From Virgibacillus ihumii (GTDB lineage: Bacteria; Bacillota; Bacilli; Bacillales; Amphibacillaceae): DNA of 64,000 bases. Positions 43,033-51,921 of the stretch are shown here, piece after piece. The position numbers and the translations under genes were made by a program. The notes beneath the pieces were generated by a model. The model made no database searches. It was not told the DNA's origin and worked only from the letters and a program-made list of their open reading frames with translations. The DNA lies in the NCBI RefSeq assembly GCF_902726655.1, contig NZ_CACVAN010000001.1:372001-436000 (forward strand), written 5' to 3'. How positions within the stretch are numbered: position 1 is the stretch's first letter; every line of letters starts with the position of its first letter.

Positions 43033-43212
43033 ATGTGTGCCGCAGACAAGCTTCTTAACCATATTGAATCTCTGAGAAAACAAATGACAGACATTGCGAT
43101 GCAAGAGGGTCTCTCAAGCAAAGAATCCGTTGAAATCAGTCAGGAATTGGACAAAATGTTAAATCAATATAATGATATAGTACAGCCTGTCGGTCGTAAT
43201 CAAGTTAAATAA
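43033..43212 (+). CDS. Spo0E-like aspartyl-phosphate phosphatase (59 aa)
   Basis: ATG 43033 to TAA 43212. Two helices: MCAADKLLNHIESLRKQM, then a second helix with the signature SQELDKMLNQYN, matching the SxxLD motif of Spo0E/YisI/YnzD proteins that dephosphorylate Spo0A-P and delay sporulation. AAAGGAGG lies 15 nt before the ATG, further than usual; no ATG/GTG/TTG in frame is closer, so a non-standard start such as ATT 43018 cannot be excluded. It ends 6 nt before the convergent patA stop. Confidence 0.8.
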   Translation: MCAADKLLNHIESLRKQMTDIAMQEGLSSKESVEISQELDKMLNQYNDIVQPVGRNQVK

Positions 43213-43218
43213 TTTCAA

Positions 43219-44376
43219 TTACAGCTGATGCTGCAAAAAAGCTTCCAATCGATTCAAACCTTCCTTAATAGTTTCCATGTCATATGCATACGATAAACGC
43301 ATATATCCCTCGCCGAGCGGTGAAAAGGCATCTCCCGGAACAAGTGCTACTTTACCTCGCCGAACCAGATCCAGTCCCAGCTCAAATGAAGATACATTTG
43401 TATGTTTAAATTGAGGGAAGAAGTAAAATGCTCCGTCAGGGAGATTTACTTGTAACCCCATTCCTTGCAATCGCTGATAAACAAAGTCGCGTCTTGTTTT
43501 GTACGCATCACGCATTTCAGATGGGTCATTCAGTCCATTTGTTAATGCTTCAAGTGCTGCAAATTGGCTGATGGACGATGCACAGGATACATTGTATTGG
43601 TGAACCTTCAGCATTTCTTTTGCAAGCCAGGAAGGTGACAGCGCGTAACCGATTCGAAATCCAGTCATTGCATGAGATTTGGACAGACCATTAATGATAA
43701 TCGTTCTATCCCGCATTCCTTTAAAAGCCCCAATCGATATGTGTTTCCGGTCGTATACCAGTTCACTGTAAATTTCATCAGCCAAAACAAAAATGTCATG
43801 CTTTTGCAACTCCGAAACAAGTTCCTTCAATTCAGCCTCCGTAAAAGAGGCACCTGTTGGATTAGACGGGTAGGGGAGGACAACACATTTCGTTTTATTG
43901 GTTATATATTTACGCAATGTTTCTTTTGTCAGTTTAAAGTCATCACCTGTTGTATCTGCATAAACAACTTTTGCCCCCGCCAGTTTGACAAGCGGTTCGT
44001 ACCCCGGATAAATAGGTGCTGGGAGTATCACTTCATCACCGGTATTCAGGATTGTCCGGAAAGTAATGTCAATTGCCTGTGAAGCTCCGGTTGAAACAAT
44101 AATTTCCGATTCCGGATTATAGCTTAATCCATAGTTGTTTTCGTAAAAGCTGGCAATTGCCTTGCGCAAATCAAGGATGCCTGCATTGTGGGTATACATT
44201 GTTTTATTTTGGTCAAGTGCGGTTTTTCCGGCTTCCTTCACATGGTTCGGCGTATGAAAATCCGGCTGGCCAATTGTTAATGATGTTACATTCTGTTCAT
44301 CAGCAACCATATTAAAAAACTTTCTGATTCCTGAAATTTCAATGTTTTGTACGGATGTATTAAGTGTTGGCTGCAT
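43219..44376 (-). CDS. patA: Aromatic/N-acetyl-diaminopimelate-type aminotransferase PatA
   Basis: 385 residues, ATG with AAGGGGAA upstream. Class I/II PLP aminotransferase. The Schiff-base lysine is in INGLSKSHAMTGFRIGYA near residue 235; substrate-arginine and phosphate-binding contexts are in STGASQAIDITFR and VLPYPSNPTGASF. In B. subtilis PatA (with dapH/dapL) is the likely L,L-N-acetyl-DAP transaminase of lysine biosynthesis. dapH and dapL lie 8 kb downstream here, in the same conserved neighbourhood. Confidence 0.9.
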   Translation of the reverse strand: MQPTLNTSVQNIEISGIRKFFNMVADEQNVTSLTIGQPDFHTPNHVKEAGKTALDQNKTMYTHNAGILDLRKAIASFYENNYGLSYNPESEIIVSTGASQAIDITFRTILNTGDEVILPAPIYPGYEPLVKLAGAKVVYADTTGDDFKLTKETLRKYITNKTKCVVLPYPSNPTGASFTEAELKELVSELQKHDIFVLADEIYSELVYDRKHISIGAFKGMRDRTIIINGLSKSHAMTGFRIGYALSPSWLAKEMLKVHQYNVSCASSISQFAALEALTNGLNDPSEMRDAYKTRRDFVYQRLQGMGLQVNLPDGAFYFFPQFKHTNVSSFELGLDLVRRGKVALVPGDAFSPLGEGYMRLSYAYDMETIKEGLNRLEAFLQHQL

Positions 44377-44483
44377 AAATAAATTCCCCTTCTAAAAATG
44401 TTAATAAAATGTTCAAATAATTTCGATTTGTTATATAAGAAATTGGGTATACTAATAATGAGCTGTTAAAGGAGTGTGAAGTG

Positions 44484-44633
44484 ATGCGCCCAAAATATCA
44501 ACGTTTTGAAGAACTTGTAAAACAAAACAAACAAGAGCTTTTGGAAGATGAAAAGCAATTAAAACAAATCGAACTTCGGCTTGAGAAAAAGCGGGAGAAA
44601 AACTCCAAAGAGAAGAAACACTTTACTTCATGA
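44484..44633 (+). CDS. FbpB-like small basic protein (49 aa)
   Basis: ATG 44484 with AAAGGAGTG upstream. It encodes a highly charged amphipathic helix (FEELVKQNKQELLEDEKQ, then IELRLEKKREKN), resembling the FbpB family (RFxELVxxNKxELLxD). FbpB of B. subtilis is a Fur-regulated RNA-chaperone partner of the sRNA FsrA. I found no convincing Fur box upstream, so iron control is not shown. Divergent from patA. Confidence 0.6.
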   Translation: MRPKYQRFEELVKQNKQELLEDEKQLKQIELRLEKKREKNSKEKKHFTS

Positions 44634-44679
44634 TAACTATCATAACATACGATGCTTATGATAAACCATTTCGACAAAT

Positions 44680-44704
44680 AAAAAGAGCAGCTATCCGGCT
44701 GCTC
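44680..44704 (-). terminator. Terminator of the EamA transporter gene (reverse strand)
   Basis: GAGCAG/CTGCTC stem (44685-44690, 44699-44704) with a T-run on the reverse strand. Confidence 0.75.
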
Positions 44705-44737
44705 CTAACAGCTGCTATGGGCGGTGATTCAAATCAC

Positions 44738-45631
44738 TTACCTGGCAGTTATTTTTTTCTGTCTGGAAAAAGCCTGAATCATAATAACTGCCCCAATAAT
44801 GCAGATCATTCCCGTCATTTGAATAAACGAGAACGGCTCATGGAAAATAAATATTCCGATTAAAGCGGCGACAACCGGTTCAATCGTGGTCAAAATGGAT
44901 GCTTTCGACGCTTCAGTCCGCTGCAGGCCCAAAGTATAAACGATGTAGGCGATTGCTGTGGGGAGAAATCCCAGTCCAAAAGCATAAAACATAATATCTG
45001 GTTTCAGCAGCAGATGAAATTTTTCCTGGTACGGGAAAAAGGGTATGAGTGCGATTGCCGCTACCATAAAAGTAAATGTAGTAATCGTTAAACTGTTGTA
45101 CTTGGCAAGAGCGAATTTGCTGAAAATACTGTACAACGCATAACCAAATCCGGAACCAATCCCGAACAGCAGACTTGCCAGGTGAAGTACTTCCGGATTC
45201 AACGGAATAAGCCCGACAACAAGAGCTGTTCCAAACAAAGTTAGTAGAAGCGCGAAAATTTTTATTCGTGTAAGGGATTCTTTAAAAAGAAAAAACGATA
45301 AAATGGTCACAAAGGCGGGACCAGTATAAAGCAATGCAGTTGCAACCGGAATTGTAGACAGATTGATGGCAGTAAACATGCAATAATTGAAGAAAATAAT
45401 GCTGAAAATCCCTGTCCCGATAAAATATTTAATGTCGGTTAATGAATCAAGCCGCAGTTTTTTTGGTGATTTAATCAATAAATAGATAACGAGAATAGCT
45501 GCAGCCATCCATACCCTCAGTGTTACAACCTCCATCGGTGTAAATCCATGTGCATACAGATGTTTGACGTACCAGCCGATGGTCCCCCATAAAGCGGCAC
45601 CTATGATGATATAAATAAATGCTTTTTGCAA
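44738..45631 (-). CDS. EamA family (DMT) transporter
   Basis: 297 residues from TTG 45631 (AAGGAGAAAC upstream). Ten membrane helices in two EamA halves (about 1-140 and 150-290). The first half contains ALLYTGPAFVTILSFFLFKE and the second SILTTIEPVVAALIGIFIFHE, the duplicated end-of-domain motif. Members export or import amino acids and metabolites; this one cannot be given a substrate. Monocistronic. Confidence 0.9.
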   Translation of the reverse strand: MQKAFIYIIIGAALWGTIGWYVKHLYAHGFTPMEVVTLRVWMAAAILVIYLLIKSPKKLRLDSLTDIKYFIGTGIFSIIFFNYCMFTAINLSTIPVATALLYTGPAFVTILSFFLFKESLTRIKIFALLLTLFGTALVVGLIPLNPEVLHLASLLFGIGSGFGYALYSIFSKFALAKYNSLTITTFTFMVAAIALIPFFPYQEKFHLLLKPDIMFYAFGLGFLPTAIAYIVYTLGLQRTEASKASILTTIEPVVAALIGIFIFHEPFSFIQMTGMICIIGAVIMIQAFSRQKKITAR

Positions 45632-45825
45632 TTTAGTGTTTCTCCTTTATGTATCTATCATTAGTTGTTGATTATATCAGATACGAAGAAAGTATATTAC
45701 TGAAATGTTTCGTTCATATTGAATAATAATTAGAAAAACTCAGGACTGGCCTTGTTTTATAGCGAGTGATGAAGTTTATTTACGTATAATTTCTGACGAT
45801 ATGCAGAAAAGGTGGGAGAGCGCTG

Positions 45826-46143
45826 ATGGATTGGAGTGTATGGCAGGAAATGGTTCCCGGCTGGTTTGATGTGGTTTATGTGATTATTTTTGCCGCGGTC
45901 TTTATCTGTTATTTGTTTGTTAAGGTGATAGTGAAATGGGTGATTTCACGTCAGTCCATTAAATTACTGTCATTTTTGATAAGCAGTTTAGTGTTTTTAG
46001 TACTATTATTAACCGGTGTAATTATGACAGTTACACTTGATGTGGATCTTCTGCAAATAACATTGCGATGTCTTGCAGCTTTTGGCTGCTGTCTGTTAGT
46101 ACTGCACGTATTGCAATACTTTTTTCTAAAATTAAGATCCTGA
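45826..46143 (+). CDS. Small three-helix membrane protein (105 aa)
   Basis: ATG 45826 with AAAGGTGGGAG upstream. Hydrophobic segments occur at about 15-33, 45-70 and 76-95, with a basic end. No family recognised. It is monocistronic and convergent with kre through the terminator at 46148. Confidence 0.68.
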   Translation: MDWSVWQEMVPGWFDVVYVIIFAAVFICYLFVKVIVKWVISRQSIKLLSFLISSLVFLVLLLTGVIMTVTLDVDLLQITLRCLAAFGCCLLVLHVLQYFFLKLRS

Positions 46144-46147
46144 ACAG

Positions 46148-46182
46148 AAAGCTGCACTGATAAGAGCAGTGCAGCTTTTAGC
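46148..46182. terminator. Bidirectional terminator
   Basis: Perfect AAAGCTGCACTG/CAGTGCAGCTTT stem (46148-46159, 46167-46178) with T-run; A-run on the other side serves kre. Confidence 0.9.
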
Positions 46183-46663
46183 GGCTTCGATATGTTTTTG
46201 TTGGGGGCCATTCCATTTTCCCAAGAGAAGACGGTGTAAAATAGGAAGAGGCATATTTCTTTCGTGAAACGGTTTTTGGCTTCTTTTTGGGAGGCTGCCA
46301 GTCGATGTAGCTGTACACTATTTTTTTGGCCTGTGACAGTGACATTTTTGACTGGGGATTGCGGTAGCTCTGATCAAGCTTACCAAGATGGCTGAGTTCT
46401 TTGAAGTCATCTTTAATTGGGGGGATATGAAAATAGTAATTATCCACTTTTACAAGCAATGTTGAATGCTGGTTACTGAATTTTGGATGATCCGAAAAGT
46501 GCAGTCCAACTTTTTCGGCGCGTTTTTCCTTCAGCAGCCGGTTTATTGTCTCTTTCTTAATATGGTAGAGATGCCCGGGTTCCGGTGCCGTTTTTGCGTG
46601 CCGGTTTATCGAATATAATGCTTGTGCCAGTTCATGTACTGGAATTGTATCCTTAGTGTTCAC
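46178..46663 (-). CDS. ykyB: YkyB/Kre family protein
   Basis: 161 residues from a GTG start with AAGGAGG upstream. It contains LAQALYSINRHAKTAPEPGH near the start and KVGLHFSDHPKFSNQHSTLL near residue 50, typical of YkyB. In B. subtilis this protein (Kre) lowers comK mRNA level and helps set bimodal competence. The basic C-terminus (PPKKKPKTVSRKK) could contact RNA. Position next to ykuE and fadH matches B. subtilis order. Confidence 0.88.
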   Translation of the reverse strand: MNTKDTIPVHELAQALYSINRHAKTAPEPGHLYHIKKETINRLLKEKRAEKVGLHFSDHPKFSNQHSTLLVKVDNYYFHIPPIKDDFKELSHLGKLDQSYRNPQSKMSLSQAKKIVYSYIDWQPPKKKPKTVSRKKYASSYFTPSSLGKMEWPPTKTYRSR

Positions 46664-46805
46664 GTATAATCCTCCTTATCTTTAAATTTACTGCTTGTCT
46701 ATATCGTACCGCAAAGATCTTCCCTTTGCAATATTATTAGCAATAGCGTAAGTACCTGTATAGCAGCGTATGGCTAATTAGGCAATGTAATTATCCAAAT
46801 GAAAA

Positions 46806-46830
46806 AAGCGGGTATATGATCATCCCGCTT
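46806..46830 (-). terminator. Terminator of the SCO1 gene (reverse strand)
   Basis: AAGCGGG/CCCGCTT stem (46806-46812, 46824-46830) and T-run on the reverse strand. Confidence 0.8.
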
Positions 46831-46838
46831 CGAATTTA

Positions 46839-47414
46839 TTACTGAATGGATTGTATATATTCGACTATCTTTTCCATATTGGCAGCTTTTCTTCCATCAA
46901 ACTTTTTAATCGCATTTCCTTCCGGTGTGACAACGAAAAAACTGGTTGAATGTAGAACCTGATTGGAATCAGCAACTTTTTCAACTGGCGATTTAAAGGA
47001 CTTTACGGAAAACTCTTTAATCTCTTCAAATTTATAATCGGTTAGTAAATGCCAGTTGTCCAGTGTGCCACCGCGTGATTTAACGTACTCTTTCATGATT
47101 TTGTGTGTATCGTGCTTGGGATCGACACTGAATGATACAAGCTGAACATTGTCAAGTCCTGCTTCTTTTAACTGATCCTGCAATTTTGACATATTGGCAG
47201 TCATCGGCGGGCAAACTGTGGTACAATTTGTAAAAATAAAATCTGCCACCCAAAATTCACCCTTCAGATCATTGAGGGACAGTTTTTCCCCATTGTGATC
47301 GGCAAACGTGAAGTCCTGAATTTCAAATGAGAAGTCCCCCTCGTACTTGCTACCGCAGGCAGATAGCAAGATGACAATTATAAGTATCGGCAAAACCAGT
47401 TTAATTCCTGACAT
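46839..47414 (-). CDS. SCO1/SenC family copper chaperone lipoprotein
   Basis: 191 residues. Lipoprotein signal with ILLSACGSKYEG (Cys at residue 20). Thioredoxin-like fold with the copper motif FTNCTTVCPPM near residue 65 and the distal His in VLHSTSFFVV near 150. It helps insert copper into the CuA site of cytochrome c oxidase at the outer membrane face. Homologous to B. subtilis YpmQ. Monocistronic. Confidence 0.92.
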   Translation of the reverse strand: MSGIKLVLPILIIVILLSACGSKYEGDFSFEIQDFTFADHNGEKLSLNDLKGEFWVADFIFTNCTTVCPPMTANMSKLQDQLKEAGLDNVQLVSFSVDPKHDTHKIMKEYVKSRGGTLDNWHLLTDYKFEEIKEFSVKSFKSPVEKVADSNQVLHSTSFFVVTPEGNAIKKFDGRKAANMEKIVEYIQSIQ

Positions 47415-47508
47415 TTTGATAATCCTCCTAATTGAAATCGATAACTAGTTTAGCATGTTTCCTGCTTAAAAACTATGGATAAACTGTTACGATTCTACTG
47501 AAACCGGT

Positions 47509-48357
47509 CTACGTTTCAAGGGTGAAGATATTAATTTCCGGTTTGCACAGAAAACGGTAGGGAACCCTTGTTGTACCGATTCCTTTACTGACGTATAGTA
47601 TTAACTTTCCATCGTTGAGCGAATGTCTGCCTTGAACGTATTTTTCTGCGTATAACGGAGTGTACAAATCTCCGATAAATGGTAGTCGTACCTGTCCTCC
47701 ATGACTGTGACCTGACAGCTGTACATCCACTGGGTACTGGGTTACGCGATCGGCATAATCCGGCTCATGTGCCAGCAGAATTGTGAATAAGTCGGGGTTG
47801 GCGGCAACGAGCGTTTTACGAAGGTCTGGGTTCCCGAGCATGACATCATCAATTCCAGCGAGAATAATTTCCCGATCAGCGATCCGGATGGTTGCATGAC
47901 TGTTTTTCAACAGTTGAAAATCAGCTTTATCCATTGCATTTTTAACGACATCTGTTCCATAACCACCATGATCATGGTTGCCGTATATCCAGTATTTCCC
48001 ATGATTTGCCTGGAGCTTTTTTAATGCTATGACCAAATTTTCGCTCCAGTTATACGTATTCGCCTGATCAACAAGGTCACCTGTAAAGACAATCAAATCA
48101 GGCTTTTCATTATTAATCGTATTAACGAGCTCATCTAACTGTTCCAACGAATAATGAAAGCCAATATGTGTATCGGAAAACTGTATAATTTTAAATTGGT
48201 TGAATGAATCCGGAATTTTTTTGGAGGATATAACATCCCTTTTTAATTCAAGCATCCCGGTCTCTATTTCCCGAGCATAAAAATATGTCCCCCCGCTCAA
48301 TCCAACAAGTGCGAGCAGACTTCCGACTGATTTCTTCAAAAACGTGCGTCTGTTCAT
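47509..48357 (-). CDS. ykuE: Metallophosphoesterase, Tat-exported YkuE-like
   Basis: 282 residues from ATG 48357; the frame opens earlier at 48387 but ribosome site AAAGG and the signal favour this start. The N-terminus MNRRTFLKKSVGSLLALVGL is a twin-arginine signal; B. subtilis YkuE is a known Tat substrate. The calcineurin-like metal site is complete: FSDTHIG, FTGDLVD, YGNHDHGGYG, LAHEPDYA and LSGHSHGGQV. It acts at the cell wall on an unknown phosphoester. Confidence 0.93.
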   Translation of the reverse strand: MNRRTFLKKSVGSLLALVGLSGGTYFYAREIETGMLELKRDVISSKKIPDSFNQFKIIQFSDTHIGFHYSLEQLDELVNTINNEKPDLIVFTGDLVDQANTYNWSENLVIALKKLQANHGKYWIYGNHDHGGYGTDVVKNAMDKADFQLLKNSHATIRIADREIILAGIDDVMLGNPDLRKTLVAANPDLFTILLAHEPDYADRVTQYPVDVQLSGHSHGGQVRLPFIGDLYTPLYAEKYVQGRHSLNDGKLILYVSKGIGTTRVPYRFLCKPEINIFTLET

Positions 48358-48395
48358 ATAGGTCAAACCTTTCAATAAAAATACCAATATCCCTT

Positions 48396-48584
48396 AACAA
48401 TCAGTGGGAAGAACATCCACTGATTGAAGTTTCACTATATCCCCCGTTAACCGGCAGTAAGTTTCCTCTTGAGTGAACATGAAAGATAAAAGGAGATAGT
48501 GTGAAACAACTGTCGGTAAATGTCCGATAAGTTCAACTAACAATCAGTGGGAAGAACACCCACTGATTGAAGTTTCACTATATC
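48396..48584. repeat. Pair of 46-bp direct repeats, each holding a hairpin
   Basis: Copies at 48396-48441 and 48539-48584 differ at one position. Each begins AACAATCAGTGGGAAGAAC and continues through CCACTGATTG and AGTTTCACTATATC; CAATCAGTGG pairs with CCACTGATTG. The 97 nt between contain ATAGTGTGAAAC, near-complementary to GTTTCACTATAT, and an inverted pair (AACCGGCAGT / ACTGTCGGTAA). It lies upstream of the divergent ykuE and fadH genes and fills the gene-free stretch 48358-48698. Confidence 0.88.
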
Positions 48585-48698
48585 ATATCGTATTTCTTTG
48601 TATGATAAAATTCAAAACTATATGCTGTATCTATGTCGAAATTTTTTGACTTTAAGATTGTTTTTGCAATATGATTATACATGATGGAGGGGAATTAT

Positions 48699-49466
48699 AT
48701 GAAAAACAAAACGGTAATCGTTACGGGAAGTACAAGTGGAATGGGTAAATATATGGCAGAAAAATTTGCTGCTGAAGGCGCGAATGTGGTTTTGACCGGA
48801 CGGAGTGAGGAAAAGCTGGCAGCAGCGAAAGAAAATTTGGAGCAAATGTCTCAAGGCAGTCTGTATACAGTTTCCATGGATGTTCGGAAACCGGAGGATG
48901 TTGAACGGATGGTGAAGCAGACAATTGATCATTTTGGAAGTATCGATTTCCTGGTCAATAATGCAGCTGGAAACTTTATTGTCCCGGCCGAGGAACTTTC
49001 CGTTAATGGCTGGAATTCAGTTATTGATATTGTATTGAATGGAACGTTTTATTGCAGCCGGGAGATCGGAAAATACTGGATTGATAATGGAATGAAAGGT
49101 TCTATTATTAATATGGTAGCTACATATGCATGGAATGCCGGTGCGGGAGTTATTCATTCATCAGCTGCAAAGGCAGGTGTGTTAAACTTGACCCGCACAT
49201 TAGCTGTTGAATGGGGATCTAAATATGGAATCCGCGTAAATGCCATAGCTCCGGGACCGATTGAACGGACCGGTGGCGCCGATAAGTTGTTTGAATCTGA
49301 AAAAGCAGCAAAACGAACACTGGAATCCGTACCACTGAAACGATTGGGTACTCCTGAGGAAATTGCCGGGCTGGCTTCCTTTCTGTTTTCAGAGCAGGCA
49401 GCTTACATAAATGGCGAGGTCATCACAATGGATGGCGGTCAATGGCTGAATAAATTTCCATTTTAG
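48699..49466 (+). CDS. fadH: 2,4-dienoyl-CoA reductase, SDR family (YkuF-like)
   Basis: 255 residues from ATG 48699 (ATGGAGGGG upstream). An NADPH-dependent reductase for beta-oxidation of unsaturated fatty acids. SDR cofactor motif VTGSTSGMGKYMA near the start, NNAAGNFIVPAEELSVNGWN near 90, and INMVATYAWNAGAGVIHS then SAAKAGV near 150, where the usual YxxxK tyrosine is replaced as in dienoyl-CoA reductases. AIAPGPIERTGGADKL is shared with YkuF. Confidence 0.92.
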   Translation: MKNKTVIVTGSTSGMGKYMAEKFAAEGANVVLTGRSEEKLAAAKENLEQMSQGSLYTVSMDVRKPEDVERMVKQTIDHFGSIDFLVNNAAGNFIVPAEELSVNGWNSVIDIVLNGTFYCSREIGKYWIDNGMKGSIINMVATYAWNAGAGVIHSSAAKAGVLNLTRTLAVEWGSKYGIRVNAIAPGPIERTGGADKLFESEKAAKRTLESVPLKRLGTPEEIAGLASFLFSEQAAYINGEVITMDGGQWLNKFPF

Positions 49467-49770
49467 CAAGAAAGGAAAAAATAGAACACTAACACCGGGA
49501 TGGTTAAAACCATACCCAATGTTCATACTTCCATTCTTTCAGAAGCTGGAATCATTTTCACATTGGCAAATTCACGGAATGGTTCATAGATTAATACTGA
49601 CAGACTAAGTATTTTCCAGGAAGGTACTTGATAAATTTTTTGGGTGTAACAATATATCTTATCAATGAACTATGGTAAACTTAGTCGTGGGGATACAAAT
49701 AAATAACTCCTTTTTCCGAGAAATAAATGAATGATTTTTAAACGTCAGTTTTCAAAAAGGAGCGAAGACC
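49467..49770. other. 304-nt gene-free region before darB
   Basis: A stem-loop at 49491-49523 (GGGATGGTT with AACCATACCC) follows fadH and may end its transcript, although no T-run follows. The rest is AT-rich and should contain the darB promoter; TTGATA with AATATA 17 nt later (about 49630-49658) is a weak candidate. A 29-codon frame across the stem lacks a ribosome site. Confidence 0.5.
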
Positions 49771-50226
49771 ATGAGTACATTAAAGGATAAACCAGTAACT
49801 GACTTGGTAGTTGAAGATGTAATGATCTCATCTGAAAAGGTAGCCCATGTCCAGTTGAACAATCCTTTGGAACATGCGTTACTTGTACTGGTAAAATCAG
49901 GATATTCTGCTGTTCCGGTGCTGGATGAATCCTATAAGCTGGTTGGAACAATTGGAAAAACGTTAATTTTAAATGAAACTTTGGGTCTGGAACGATTTGA
50001 AATTGAAAAGCTTTCTGAAATGCGGGTACATGAAGTGATGAATACACAAATACCTTCACTTACTAAAGAAGATTCTATTTTGATGGGATTGAAAGAGGTT
50101 ATTAATTTCCCTTTTGTTTGTGTTTCCGATCAGAATGGCTATTTTGATGGAATTCTGACCAGGCGTGCCATTCTGAAGCAAATGCAGCGTTATATTTATA
50201 CATCCGGAAACAAAGCCATGTATTAA
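49771..50226 (+). CDS. darB: c-di-AMP-binding CBS protein DarB/CbpB
   Basis: 151 residues, ATG with AAAAAGGAG upstream. Two CBS domains (about 15-75 and 85-145) fill the chain, with YSAVPVLDESYKLVGTIGKT in the first and FPFVCVSDQNGYFDGILTRR in the second. B. subtilis DarB (YkuL) binds c-di-AMP and, when free of it at low K+, activates the Rel (p)ppGpp synthetase and pyruvate carboxylase. Position between fadH and dapH matches B. subtilis. Confidence 0.9.
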   Translation: MSTLKDKPVTDLVVEDVMISSEKVAHVQLNNPLEHALLVLVKSGYSAVPVLDESYKLVGTIGKTLILNETLGLERFEIEKLSEMRVHEVMNTQIPSLTKEDSILMGLKEVINFPFVCVSDQNGYFDGILTRRAILKQMQRYIYTSGNKAMY

Positions 50227-50238
50227 AATATGCTAACT

Positions 50239-50273
50239 ACCCCCGGCGGAGCTTAAGTGCGCTGGGGGTTATT
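50239..50273 (+). terminator. Terminator after darB
   Basis: CCCCCGGCG/CGCTGGGGG stem (50240-50248, 50260-50268) followed by TTATT. Confidence 0.75.
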
Positions 50274-50361
50274 GTATGTTTTGCTATTTTTTACAGGAAC
50301 GGATAAATGTTTCTTCTAATTAAAGATTGCCACATTAATGGTTATGAAACAGGGGTCTTTT

Positions 50362-51852
50362 ATGGGAAAACATATGACAAAGAAAATGAAAACCAACCGC
50401 CCGCTTGTTCTTGCCTCGGTTATGCTGGGGATGTTTCTGGCGGCAATTGAAGCAACCATTGTAGCGACGGCCATGCCAAGTATTGCAGCTGATCTTGGCG
50501 GTTTCTCACTGTACAGTTGGGTATTTTCCGCTTATTTGCTGACAAACGCTGCGACCGTGCTTATTTTTGGTAAATTGTCCGATATTTTTGGAAGAAAGCC
50601 AATATTTGTTACAGGTATTTTTATTTTTTTAACCGGCTCGACGTTATCCGGGTTCAGTTCATCGATGGAAATGCTGATTGTATGCAGGTTTGTACAAGGT
50701 GTTGGTGCAGGTGCGCTGATGCCAATCGCAACGACGATTATCGGTGATATATACAGTAAAGAAGAGCGAGCGAAAATTCAAGGATATCTGTCGAGTGTGT
50801 GGGGAATATCCGCCGTAACCGGTCCACTATTAGGCGGCCTATTTGTCGAGGCGCTCAGTTGGCGTTACGTTTTTTGGATGAATATCCCGCTTGGCGTACT
50901 TGCCATGATCGGGATTGTGTTCTTTTTGCATGAAAACATCGACAAAAAGGAACGATCGATTGATTTCCTTGGCTCTATTTGGATAATGATCGCCATCACG
51001 TCCCTGATGTTTATCCTGGTTGAGGGTGGGGTTGGAATTGCCTGGAACTCGGCTCCAATGTATTGCCTTGTTGGTTTTGCTGCAGGAGGATTTCTTCTTT
51101 TTTATTTCCAGGAGCGACGGGCAAAGGATCCGATGATGCCTTTTGAAATTTGGAAATACCGTATCATCGGTTTTGCAAATTTGGCATCTTTGACAGCGGG
51201 AATGATTTTAATTGGTGTTTCCAGTTATCTTCCTGCATTTGTACAAGGTGTGATGGGTTATTCGCCAACTGTTGCAGGTTTTACGTTAACGACCATGTCG
51301 ATCGGATGGCCGCTGGCAGCTGTTGCTGGTGGAAGGTTGCTGTTGGTAATCGGGTACAGGTCAACGTCCATACTCGGCTGCAGCTCCCTGATTATCGGTG
51401 GTATCGTGTTTTTTATGCTTTCACCTGAAAATGGCCCGGTATGGGCGGCAACAGGATCTTTTTTCATCGGAATCGGGATGGGGTTAACCAATACATCGTT
51501 TATCGTTGGAATACAAAATGCTGTCGGCTGGGAAACACGCGGAATAGCTACTGCTGCCAATATGTTTATGCGCACGGTTGGCAGTGCGCTCGGTGCTGCA
51601 TTGTTGGGCGGCTTGTTAAATAGTCAAATTCAGCACTATATCGTGACTAATGGGTATGGTGACCGTGTTTCAGTTGACACAGCAAACAATTTATTGGATC
51701 CCGGTCAGAATATGTCATTGCCCGATGATATTCAAAGCGTATTGCAGGCGGGGCTTACGACCGGGTTGCATGCGGTATATACCGGGCTTTTGGTACTCGC
51801 GGTAATCAGCTTGCTTCTTGTATTATTTTTACCGAAAAAGAAGCAGGAATAG
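50362..51852 (+). CDS. MFS drug/solute exporter, DHA2 (EmrB/QacA) family
   Basis: 496 residues from ATG 50362 (CAGGGG upstream; ATG 50338 and ATG 50374 are alternatives). Fourteen membrane helices are expected. Motif A appears as GKLSDIFGRKP near residue 75, and the antiporter motif C region as SSVWGISAVTGPLLGGLFVE near 150. LDATIVATAMPSIAADLGG-like AAIEATIVATAMPSIA marks helix 1. A proton-coupled exporter of unknown substrate. It sits between darB and dapH, where B. subtilis has other genes. Confidence 0.9.
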   Translation: MGKHMTKKMKTNRPLVLASVMLGMFLAAIEATIVATAMPSIAADLGGFSLYSWVFSAYLLTNAATVLIFGKLSDIFGRKPIFVTGIFIFLTGSTLSGFSSSMEMLIVCRFVQGVGAGALMPIATTIIGDIYSKEERAKIQGYLSSVWGISAVTGPLLGGLFVEALSWRYVFWMNIPLGVLAMIGIVFFLHENIDKKERSIDFLGSIWIMIAITSLMFILVEGGVGIAWNSAPMYCLVGFAAGGFLLFYFQERRAKDPMMPFEIWKYRIIGFANLASLTAGMILIGVSSYLPAFVQGVMGYSPTVAGFTLTTMSIGWPLAAVAGGRLLLVIGYRSTSILGCSSLIIGGIVFFMLSPENGPVWAATGSFFIGIGMGLTNTSFIVGIQNAVGWETRGIATAANMFMRTVGSALGAALLGGLLNSQIQHYIVTNGYGDRVSVDTANNLLDPGQNMSLPDDIQSVLQAGLTTGLHAVYTGLLVLAVISLLLVLFLPKKKQE

Positions 51853-51921
51853 GTGTTTGTTGCGTACAATAGTTTCGTCTGCTAAAGTAAAATAAATACA
51901 TAAAATTGGAGGAACAGAATC

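Noticed and set aside
49500..49590. 29-codon frame after fadH as an AbbA-like gene
   Set aside because: Lies across a stem-loop, lacks a ribosome site and has no resemblance I can see to AbbA.
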